The position numbers and the translations under genes are program-made. This document shows, piece after piece, positions 10,901-20,300 of a stretch of DNA of 64,000 nt. The notes under the pieces are model-generated. The model saw only the letters and a program-made list of their open reading frames with translations. It was not told the origin of the DNA and ran no database searches. Location of the stretch: contig NC_089725.1 in assembly GCF_035083965.1 (NCBI RefSeq), forward strand, positions 28,157,925 to 28,221,924, in the 5' to 3' direction. This DNA is from Branchiostoma lanceolatum. Taxonomy: Eukaryota; Chordata; Leptocardii; Amphioxiformes; Branchiostomatidae. The stretch's first letter is position 1. The number at the start of each line of letters is the position of its first letter.

Positions 10901-13439
10901 CCTTACATGTAACAGCAACTTAGAGAGTAGTGTATCTAAAGATCCTTGTGTCAGTATCAAACATTAGCTTCAATGTTTGCACACCTAAGCATACATGAAA
11001 TTGGGTCATTGGGTAATGTACACATGTCAGGCAGGAAATACAACTTATGAAAACACTCAACAATAGGACACTCACAAGAGTTGACAGGAATTGTCACCTA
11101 TGATGTAGTTTCCTCTAATCTGCTTCAGCTTCTTTTATAGAGTAATAGACACCAAATGTTAACACCCACAGACCCCCAGTTTTGTGATGGACAAACCTAG
11201 CGTGGAGGACTCTGGTGTGTACATCTGCAATGTGAAAGATCCAGAGACAAAGAAACACTACACAACCAACAGGGTGGAACTAAAGGGTAACCAGGCACCA
11301 TTAACAACTACAGGATGGGTTACAAATAGCCTCCATAGATGGCTCTCTGTGATGATACAATACTAGTATTGCTGATGACTTCAAACGACCCAGTACAAAA
11401 AGAAGTCATCAGCAATTGTGTATCATAAGCTCCCAAAAAAAGGTCCAGAGAGCCTGCTATGAAGGCTAGGTTACAGACAGAAACCTTGAGTGTGACTTCT
11501 TCAGTGTGATACAAAATGTTGTTCAGTTTATGTTGACATGTTTTGCATTATTTTGTTTTCTCCATGTTGTTCAACCATTCTTTCATCGTCACCATGTTTG
11601 ACATCTTCAACCTCTTCTATGGTATAAGAACTGTACAGCAGTGACAGTTGCACGTTCAACCATTTTTCCAGTTCCATTTTATACAGCAATGTTAAACTTG
11701 TTCGGCTAGTTAATTCTGTGACACTGAAGTGATGGATATCAGTTGAAATGTCCGGTGGTAGAGATTGTCTATAGATACATCATATATCCCTTCCTTTTGA
11801 TGAACAGGTGTTGCCTCTGATTAACACGTTTTGCTTCTGCAGTCCTCACGGCTAACATGATGGACAAAGCTTTTGCCAAGGCGCTGGACATACGATCAAA
11901 GAACCCGGCCGTCCTCTTCGGAGCCCTTGGTGGAGTCGGGGGATTCATAGTGCTTGTTGGCATCGTGTGCTTGATATTGAAAAAGTTTGTATATATCAGC
12001 TTTGACTATGATATCCAAATTGCAGACATGCTCTGGGCGGAGAAGGAACAAAAATAAATGCCTTACCTAGCCCACATCACCCTTTCGAACTGCTTTTATG
12101 AAGACAGGCAATTTTGGTTGACTGTAGAAAACCCTTCCTGTCGAATGCATTTCTGTAGTTTTATCTACCTGGTGAATGTTTACCAAATTGTCATTGGTGC
12201 ATGCCTCAGACCTCTTATCCTGTAAAACACAATTCAACTTACGTTGATGAAGGTTAGACATCCAGGTAATAAGATACGCCAAAAATAATTACTCAAGCAA
12301 CTGGATAAGATTTCTTTGTGGTTTAACTTCTTGCAACTGTTGAAGTGACTTCTACAGCAATGGTAAGAATAGGGCCTGGTTCTATAACAAAGCACTAAAT
12401 GTTCTTGTTCTTATTGCTGTTTTTTTGTGAAAAAAATTGTCAGTGTTTTACTGATGCGTACCACTTTAAATCCCAACAAACTGTGCAGACTCCAGGCCAA
12501 TGAACTGAAGGACGAGCCACAACTGTCATCAGACGAGGAAGAGAAAATTGGCATGGTGATGAAAACTTTTATTCCTTGCTCTCAATTATAATTTGCAATT
12601 TGAAGTATATTTGAATAATCCAAAGTGGAGATGGAGATTACTAGTATATGTAAACTTTGTATTACAAGAATATTCTTTCTTTATACAGCTGGGATCCGAT
12701 GAGGGTGAGGATGGACCAGTGGATGAAGACAAGGAAGATGTCCTTGGAGAGGGTGAAACGAAAGCAGCACCAGAGGAAGAAACAGGATCAGGCAGTGATA
12801 AAGAAAAACAGGGGTCAGACACTGATCAGAATGTAGAAGAAAAAGGTGGCAGTGATGATGATGATGATGATGGAGGAGGTGACCATGGAGGTAGTGCTGA
12901 TGAAGGTGATGATGATAAAGGAAGTGCTGATGAAGGTGATGATGATAAAGGAAGTGATGATGAAGGTGATGATGGAGGAAGTGGTGATGAAGATGATGAT
13001 GGAGGAAGCGATGAAGAAAGTGATGATGGAGGAAATAATAACGATACAGGTACAGGTACAGAGGATTGGCCTTTTTATACATCGTCTAGGTGAGATGACA
13101 TCATCATTTCCAAGTTAGTCCATCTGTGGAGATGTCAAATAGTTACATGACAAGAAGATTCTCTTAGCAGCCAAGTAACAGGACACATGCAGCTTTCATA
13201 CATCATCAATCGTACTAATTTGTTGTAAAAAAATATTTGTGTCTGCTTGATCTTGTGCTCATTCTTTGTCTAAGCTAAATGAGGAATCAGGCAGGGATGA
13301 AGACGAACAGGGATCAGACAGTGAACAGAATACAGAACAAAATGGTGACGGCGAAGGAAGAGATGATGGAGGATGTGATGGAGGAAAGGATGAAGATACT
13401 GATGCAGAAAGTGATGGTGTAGAGGAGGAGTCTAGTTAA
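4984..13439 (+). CDS. Single-pass receptor-like protein: five TSP1 repeats, two Ig domains, acidic tail
   Basis: Sixteen coding exons keep frame: 4984-5038, 5719-5931, 6616-6639, 6819-7007, 7526-7687, 8090-8209, 8905-9039, 9404-9577, 9851-10009, 10274-10372, 10716-10870, 11172-11286, 11843-11984, 12489-12555, 12689-13049 and 13291-13439. The product is 772 residues. A signal peptide (MLLIVVVFSAWFPNAHG) is followed by five thrombospondin type 1 repeats with WxxW motifs (WGPWAPW, WGEWSKW, WTDWSSW, WGNWGAW, WTKWSGW) at ~35-340. Two Ig domains (DTGIYVC and DSGVYIC near their ends) cover ~358-533. A membrane segment, FGALGGVGGFIVLVGIVCLI, spans ~557-577, and a ~190-residue Asp/Glu/Gly/Ser tail follows. 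Most introns are phase 1, as usual for shuffled extracellular modules. I do not recognise a named orthologue; the architecture suggests an adhesion or guidance receptor. The weakest junction is the donor GTTTGT at 11985. Confidence 0.82.
5435..5658. mobile_element. Foldback element with TAGCCTGG ends, copy 1
   Basis: Inverted ends TAGCCTGGATACCAGACC (5435-5452) and its complement-like partner at 5641-5658 enclose a GC-rich interior. A second nested inverted pair is present (GGCCGGGGAAG and CTTCCCCGGCC). There is no coding capacity. The element sits in intron 1 of the TSP1/Ig gene, ending about 60 bp before exon 2. Confidence 0.7.
6096..6127. repeat. Short perfect palindrome
   Basis: Twelve-base arms GGCCTAGTCTCG and CGAGACTAGGCC are separated by eight bases in an intron of the TSP1/Ig gene. 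It is probably the remnant of a foldback element. Confidence 0.7.
7345..7474. mobile_element. 130-bp MITE with perfect 20-bp inverted repeats
   Basis: TAGACTCTACCAGTCTCCCC at 7345-7364 is exactly reverse-complementary to 7455-7474. The 90-bp interior has no coding capacity. It lies 51 bp upstream of the exon at 7526 of the TSP1/Ig gene. No clear target-site duplication was seen. Confidence 0.8.
8280..8365. repeat. Dispersed repeat, copy A
   Basis: A segment with TCTGTATCTATATTGCCAGT, then CCGCCCTTCAACGTAACACA and CCAGCTTTGCAGGCA. Related copies lie at about 22085-22165 and 63378-63450. All three are intronic and on the plus strand. The family identity is unknown to me. Confidence 0.65.
9674..9769. 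repeat. Inverted plus direct repeat of an 18-bp motif
   Basis: GTTGATATCATTTTTTA (9674-9690) is followed by its exact inverse (9700-9716) and then by a third direct copy (9752-9768). It is intronic in the TSP1/Ig gene, just before the first Ig exon. Confidence 0.8.
11348..11430. repeat. Foldback repeat in TSP1/Ig gene intron
   Basis: Arms around TTGCTGATGACTT and AAGTCATCAGCAA, extended outward by imperfect GATACAAT and ATTGTGTATC pairing, form a hairpin with a loop of about 20 bp. It is probably a degenerate MITE. Confidence 0.7.
12840..13040 (+). repeat. Acidic coding tandem repeat (GSADEGDDDK-like)
   Basis: Within exon 12689-13049, imperfect units encode GSADEGDDDK, GSDDEGDDG and GSGDEDDDG. 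These give the cytoplasmic tail its Asp/Glu/Gly/Ser composition. The antisense poly-His/Leu ORF is a shadow of this array. Confidence 0.85.
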
Positions 13440-14445
13440 GATGATAGTGATTAGACTAACATTACTTTGGTTAGACTAACATTGATGAAAAACACTGACT
13501 TGTCTGCACTTGATGCAGAATTGTTCATTATTGCACAGAGATTAGTTATGTAATCTGTATCTCCTTCTTGCTGTCTTTGCTATACCAAATGCTACATGTT
13601 TGTGTATTTTCTTTTGTCTATTTGGTCTATTGCAGTGCACATGTTTTCCTAAACAGCTCACTCAGAGCGTGCATATCTTTAACATTTTGTGTACATCATT
13701 GTTTACCAATCATGGTAAATAGACTTCTACATAGTGTTGAACAATATGTGAACTTTTATAGTTATGTAGAAACATGATTGATGTGCTGATGGTTGCCTTT
13801 TTATGTAATGATATCATGCTGCATCATTTCTACATTTGTCCATCTCTGTATGCTACATTTTGCTAACATGTTAAATAAATATGTGAATACCGGCACTTTT
13901 ATTCTACTTAGATTCACTTTTGAGTTCTTTTAGTAGCCAAGTCACTGGATACATGTTGGTTTCATACATCATTCGTACTCGTATAAAAAATATTATGTCA
14001 GCTTGGTCTTGTGCTCGCCCTTTGTCTAAACTCTGAGCTTAATCTAAGCTGTAGCATCATTTGGCAGGTTAAAACAGAGTAAAGAATTATTTCAGAGTTG
14101 CTCCATGACATGATTTAAAAATTGTTTGCTTTTACCAAAATCTAAATTAAAATATCTCACTTGAGATAAACAGGCAGTTAAGTGAAATGCTTTCATACAA
14201 CAGTGAATATGTAGTATTCCAAGCAGATCTGTTTCTGCAATTGATCACCGCTTACTTGTTAGGAGTAACATACACTGTATGTGAATCACATCCTAAACCC
14301 CACTGGATACAGGGCATAACTTCAATTCAGAAATAAATTATTTCCACTGCAATGATTGTTATTCATTTGTGCTGTCAATCACATTTCTCCTGATTAATAA
14401 AACTTGGCTGCCACTGCTCAGCACTCAAATGCTGACAACATTTCT
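13440..14445. terminator. Convergent 3' ends of TSP1/Ig gene and FBXW2
   Basis: A plus-strand AATAAA at 13874-13879 would end the TSP1/Ig transcript. A minus-strand AATAAA at 13898-13903 would end FBXW2. The two genes are tail-to-tail and their 3' ends may overlap by a few tens of bases. The segment 13930-14040 is also a diverged duplicate of 13168-13280. Confidence 0.5.
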
Positions 14446-16389
14446 CTATGTGTCGTTTTTTCTCCACCTTATCAAGAATATGCTGTGGTCAGGCATGCTA
14501 GTGGCAAACACCAGTCCTAACTTCTCGTTCAGTTCAAACCCGTCCAGCCAGTCACAGTCTCCTGCTATGATACTGGAACCTCTCTTGGACTTCCTGATGA
14601 CGGGGAGCGGGTATTTACAGATGTACCTCTGAGTCCTGACGTCCATGACATATAGGTGCTGCCAATGGTAGATCAGCGAAAACACTGTGCCGAAACCCAA
14701 CAGAGCTGGAGAACACTGCTTGGTGGGAATGATGCGCAGCTCGAATGTTGCAAAGTCCCACAGGTAGATACCTATGTCGGACGCACAAACAATGCCCCGC
14801 CCATCAAACTGTAACCTTGGCAACAAGCTGATGCTCTTGTCCTCAGACACTGCCAGTGTTCTGAGGGGTTTGCAGTTGACCTCTGTGCTGATTGGCCATA
14901 TCTTTATTTCATTTCTGTCCATGCTGATCAGTACATACTCTCCTGCTCGATGGACGACAGAATCAACTTGACACTTCCTCAATATAACTCTCGTTACCCA
15001 CTCGGTGTGCCCGCGAAATACATTGTAACATTCCCCCGTGTTCAGAGCCCAAAGGTTGACCGTGCCGTCGGCCGATCCGCTGGCCAACAGCTGTAATTCA
15101 TCGCTGTAGTCCACACTGAACACCGCACCAACATGGCCAACAAACACCTGCATCCTTTGACCTGTGGCCCAATCCCAGCATGCCAAAGTGTTGTCAAACG
15201 AGGCCGTCACCACCTTGTCCTTGTCGAACTTCAGGTCAGCGCAGGTGTGTGTTTCTATGACGTGTAAACACTTCCCAGTCTGCACGTCCCACAGTCGCAC
15301 GGACAAGTCATCGGACCCCGTTGCAAGCTTCCCCTCACTGTAGTACAGGGCGTACACCCTCGCGCTGTGACCATACAGCGAGGTGCTCTCGAAGGCTGTC
15401 CCGTCCTCCAGGTCCCTGTGCCTGGAGATGGCCCTCAGGTAGGAATGTTTGAGCAGCTGTCCATCCTGAGACTTCTCGTCGCAGTCCATCCTCAGTCCGA
15501 TCTGCCAACACGCAGCATACCAGGCTTGGGAGCACCCACTAACCACCTTGTTCCACTGCTTGCTCACCACACAGCACCTGCACAGGGGGTAGACATACAT
15601 GTAAATCCTTACATAGTAGCTTGTGCTGAACAAACAATCTGACAAAACCATCTAGCAGTAGTTTCTGTCACTGAACACTAGTAGTGATACATGTTTATAC
15701 ACTAACACAGTGATGTCTGAGGTCAGGAACAAAGGTTCATTTCTATCTACAATACAAAGACGAGACAGAAGTTTGGAATGAGACATGACTGCATATATAA
15801 CGCATGTGTAACAGTGGAGTTTAAGCAGCACTAACTGACCAGTCTAACGGGTCCGGACATTTTAGCCTAATGGTTAGTGCATGTGGACTATGGCTGTGCG
15901 CTGGCTGGCCCGAGCAAATTAAAGAAAGGGTAACTATCAGGTAACTATGATAGAAGTACTGTTAACAGTTTGAAATGTAGCTATGGCACAAATACTTGTA
16001 TGTACTAGTTGTAGCTATGGCACAAATACTTTTACTAGTTGTAGCAATGGCACAAATACTTGTACTAGTTGTAGCATTGCTGGACCCAATTTAGTGTATT
16101 GTTTGTCTTTTTGCATTGTAATTGGGGAGCCTTTCATCATTTCAACTTGCCTTAATAATGTCTTAGGATCCAAAAATGTGCACAGGTAGAAACTCAATTC
16201 CAGAGGCAACAGTCGCAAGAAGTCTCTCTTCAGCAGCGTCTCCAGTTTGGTGGACAGATGGGACAGCTGACTGGCACCACTGGTGGCGATCAGGAGGTCC
16301 AGGGTCTCGTTACGCTGCTTGTCGTCCAGGTCCGAGAAATCTCGAGACAGCTGGGACAGCCAAGACTTGAACTCGTTCGCCTCCTTCAT
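14446..16389 (-). CDS. FBXW2: F-box/WD repeat-containing protein 2
   Basis: Two coding exons on the minus strand, 16151-16389 and 14446-15577, encode 456 residues (human about 454). Residues 50-60 read [11 protein letters not shown] and lead into the F-box (~57-100), which crosses the intron at [16 protein letters not shown]40 blades follow, with [48 protein letters not shown] and KIWPI. The C-terminus [17 protein letters not shown] matches the family. FBXW2 is the substrate-recognition subunit of an SCF ubiquitin ligase. The start [11 protein letters not shown] aligns with the vertebrate N-terminus. The frame is open upstream to 16461, so a 24-residue extension is possible but less likely. 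The single intron has a GC donor (AG then GCAAGT at 16145-16150) with a normal AG acceptor; only this choice joins the frames. Confidence 0.95.
15966..16078. repeat. Short tandem repeat in FBXW2 intron
   Basis: Three copies of a ~35-bp unit built on GTAGCTATGGCACAAATACT and TGTACTAGTT lie about 75 bp inside the FBXW2 intron from its GC donor. No coding role is seen. Confidence 0.85.
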
Positions 16390-17392
16390 CCTCCTGGGTT
16401 GATGGCTGCGTCCAGTCACTCCAGCATCAGTGGCAACATGCAGATCGGTGCCATGCATCAATCCATTGTCAACAGCTGTTCACAGCTGGGCCCAATGTGA
16501 ACCATGCCTTGTTTGGTCTGAACTTCTGTAAAAAATGTGAAAGAGTTTTTTGGCACTTGTCCATGATGCAAAATGAAAGTTCTGGCACATACCCAGATAC
16601 AATTTATCCATGATACAACAATATATAATTTATCTTTTCAAGCTAAAATTTGTTACCGCCTAAGCAGGGACATGGTAGGGCATCAAATTCACAAATAATT
16701 TATCAATGGTTAGTAGGGAAAAAGTACACCGCTGTCTGAAAAATATCTTGGACAAGGTCCACATACACACGGATGTGACAGACTACATGATGATGACTTC
16801 TGCTACCTCCCGCCCACCTACACCGTACTCTACGGACGTTATCATCCTAAATGACTGCATCTGTTGCTACTGATGGAAATCCAGCATTCCAGTTGGAGAA
16901 AGGAGGCAAATCTGAACATGAAGCTGCAGTGATGAGCTCAGAGCGACATGATCACGGGATGCAGCCGTGGGCGGGCATTAGTGGGCGGAACTACGCCCGG
17001 TGACGTTACACTCCCGTCCCACCAAACGGTCCCAGAAAGGCAATCTTACGATTTATGGGGGAAACGAACCCAATGTAAGATCGTTCATACGTTCACTGGT
17101 GCTCTCGTGCCCACCCTTCAAACATATCGTACCTTTCTCCTGCCGTTTGCCTCTTCTGCCAACAATAATAACACACCTGACACGAACCTGACCCGTTTGC
17201 AGACTTGCACCTTTCCTAATGACTTACCAGCAGGTTCATCCCGGCTCCCTTTCCATTGGGGCATTTAGACCCCAATATTTCAACACTTGTCGTTGATTGG
17301 CCAGTGGAATAAAGTGCTTTTCTATGATTGGTCAGTTATTTTGATGTACAGGCACAATCGTTTTAGCCTCGTTTCCAGATCTATGTGGGAAA
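16390..17392. promoter_or_regulatory. Head-to-head promoter between FBXW2 and CDAN1
   Basis: About 1 kb separates the two start codons. GC-rich sequence with GGTGACGTTACAC (half CRE) lies near 17000. The CDAN1 start codon is embedded in AAAATGGCGGCCATCTTG at 17391-17408, which carries YY1-type motifs on both strands. No coding exon was found here. Confidence 0.5.
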
Positions 17393-20300
17393 ATGGCGGC
17401 CATCTTGAAAACTTTGCTGGATCTGAGAGGAGATTTGAGTCTAGAAATCGTTCTGCAGTGGCTTAGTCAAGACGGCAGCGGGAGACAGGTAAGGCAGTTG
17501 GAAGAACCTGATAGTAATTTGTATTCTGTACGGATAGCACCAGCTATACACCCCTGGTAACCTACTTTTTGCACTTATTGGGGAGGGGGGCGAGTTCACA
17601 GAAGGCTCACAGAAGGGACCGAAGACAGCTGTATAAACTATATAATATTTTGGTTGTAGACAGCTGGACTGTACAAGAGTGCACAAAGCTCGAAGTTGGT
17701 ATGCAAGCACCAACTACTTGAAAATTCGCATGGGTTTAAGGTGGCCAACTGCAGACTTTGATCAGGGATATACATTACCATAAATCAATTTCAACACAAC
17801 GATGTACAGGAAATTAATCAAGGAGGTTTATTAAAACCTCCTTAGAATAATTAATAACGCTCACATTGAGCTTTCAGTCATGAGCTACGATTTTCAAATA
17901 GACTACTTACCGGTCATTGTTATGAAGTTGTGAAATCATGTTCAATCTTTTGTTGACTGCCTCTCACCATCAACTGAGTCCTTTCAGACCTTCTTGGTAA
18001 AGGTTCAATCCAATGATCATTCGTGAATTGATTAGAATTCAGTTAGGTCACAAGATTTTCATTATAAGATGATTGCAGAAAACCTGTTTTTTTTAATTGA
18101 ACACCCCACATGTATTTCTGTAATTCAATGTGTTTTATGTGTTTTATAACTCAGACAAAATTATATTTCAAAACTTGTCTCATAGCATGATTTGTGATGA
18201 ACTGAACTTTTGTGATGATTGTGTCGCAGGATGTTGCAGCTTCCTGTGACCTGCTGACATGCTGCAGCCAAGACGAGTTTGTAGTTTTCTTCCTGAACTA
18301 CCTGCGTGACAAGACGGGACATCTCCTGAACGGTCGGCAGACCGCTGTGCAAACACCTGTCAAGACACCCTCCACCAAGCATTTGAAAGTCAAGGAGTCC
18401 AGCAGTGTCTCAAGAAGACAAGCATCCACGTCAAGAACTCAGCTGTTCTCTGTCAGTCCAAACCCTCAGCCAACTGCAGACATTTCCAACCAAAACAGTT
18501 CTCTTTTTTCCCAGGACTTGTCCATCTGTGACAGCTTCACCGATGGGGAATCCTCTTCCCACTTCTCCAGCATCCTCCATAATAGTAGCAGAAACTCTCC
18601 TAGTCCTAGTCCTTTCCATGGCAGAAAAACTCCAAGAGAACAGAAGATTACCCTAGGAGAATTTCTTTTCAAGACTCCAGAATCAGGCAATAAGAGAAAG
18701 AGTCCAAATCCTGCCAGCCATGGTAGAAAGGACAAGGACCGAGGAAACTACAGTGCATCTCCGCACATTGGTAGGAAATCTGGAGGAAAGGGAAAGGGAA
18801 CACCTTCCACAGAAACAAAGGAGATTCAGATCGGGAAAAGAAGATCAGAGCCTCCGCCCCAGCCTGCTGTCTTTAACCTGGGAAACATGGACGACTTTCC
18901 ACCAATGGGGAGCCCATCACCCATGTGAGCTTGAAACTTTGTTCTATTTTCTGCATTTGCGATACCCACTTGAACTGATTGTCATTCAGCTTTCAAACCT
19001 GTTTTACTTTTAGTAGTATTGGTAATGCTGTATGCTATCACACACACTCAGCTTCCTGTTTATCGTCTCTTGTTCCGTCTCATGAGGGTTAGTTGTGCTT
19101 GCACAAAGTATTGAGGCTTGATTTCAGACCCACAAGTGCCTATTTGTACCTAATAGAAATATTGCCTTTTACAGGAAGATAACTCCATCCAGACGCATCA
19201 CCCCAACTCCCGTCACCAAGGATGGTTCCCGCCCCAGCAGTAGGGTGTGTTTTACCTCCACTCCCCTGTCAGAAGCTCCCTCCTCCCCAGCAGCACAGGA
19301 CCACAGGTCCTTATTCAGCAGTCCTCCCAAGGCCCTGTCCAGGACATCTGTACTGCAGGAGGAACGGGAACTGCTCAAGATGGAGAGGTTCGTCGTTAGA
19401 AATACAGTTTGTATCAACAAGAACATCTGCAATCAATTTCATTACTACCTCGTACAGCCACGCTACAATGATAGTTCTGTAAAAAAAAAGATGAAGAACG
19501 CAAAAGACGGCCATACTCTTCGAATGCATGAGGATGCTGTTGCATGTTCAAACGGCTGGACCCATTCGGAATAACCACAAATAACTTACCCTTCACTGCC
19601 CCCCGTTAGATACACCATGTTAGAGTTCTGATTTCATACTTTAGAGATTTTGACATCTTATAGGTTTGCAGTGCTATTATGTCTTCTCTATTTGCTACAG
19701 GTCTAGACTGCTGAGTGATAGTGTCCCTACAAATGCAGACAGTCCCAAAGATGAGTCCCACCCTGCACCATGTGTCACCCCCACCAAGGCTTCCATACTG
19801 ACCCCCACCAAGGCTGCCCTCATGAGACAGTCAAGTGTGAGCGAGACAATAGCTGACAGGAACCTCGTCACACATGAGGATGTGATTCAGACACTTGCAG
19901 AGCTCTACTCCCAGTGCATTCAAGGTAATACATCAACCGCAATGTGTTCTTGCTATCATGCCAAGTCAATAGTCAATCCTTGACAGCGAGAGATTGTGTA
20001 ACACAGCATTTTCTAATCTTGGACATTGAATGATGTCAATGTATGACATCATGCTTTGAATCCAAAATCTAAAAATGACACCTTTCTATAAGACGTTTCT
20101 TTCAATGCTTTTGCTGCTTGTTTTTTTTTATTAATGATATGACGGACCCATTAAACAGTTGACATGTATGTGTCTGCAAGTCTTTATAAACATTCTATAT
20201 TTTTTACCTTCTTCACATCAGCGAACCTTGCACCCAACCTTGCAGTGGAACTTCACTTCACCATCCAACTACTTACCATCAAAGGTACAGGTGAGAATGG

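Noticed and set aside
12681..13082. Minus-strand ORF rich in His and Leu
   Set aside because: It is a shadow of the acidic coding repeat in the TSP1/Ig gene; the plus strand has splice sites and continuous frame.
15868..15915. tRNA-like TAATGGTTAGTGCA segment
   Set aside because: An A-box-like motif is present but no convincing B box or cloverleaf; not called as a tRNA.
16390..16461. N-terminal extension of FBXW2 to an upstream Met
   Set aside because: The frame is open, but the family start aligns with the Met at 16389; the extension has no family counterpart and is likely 5' UTR.
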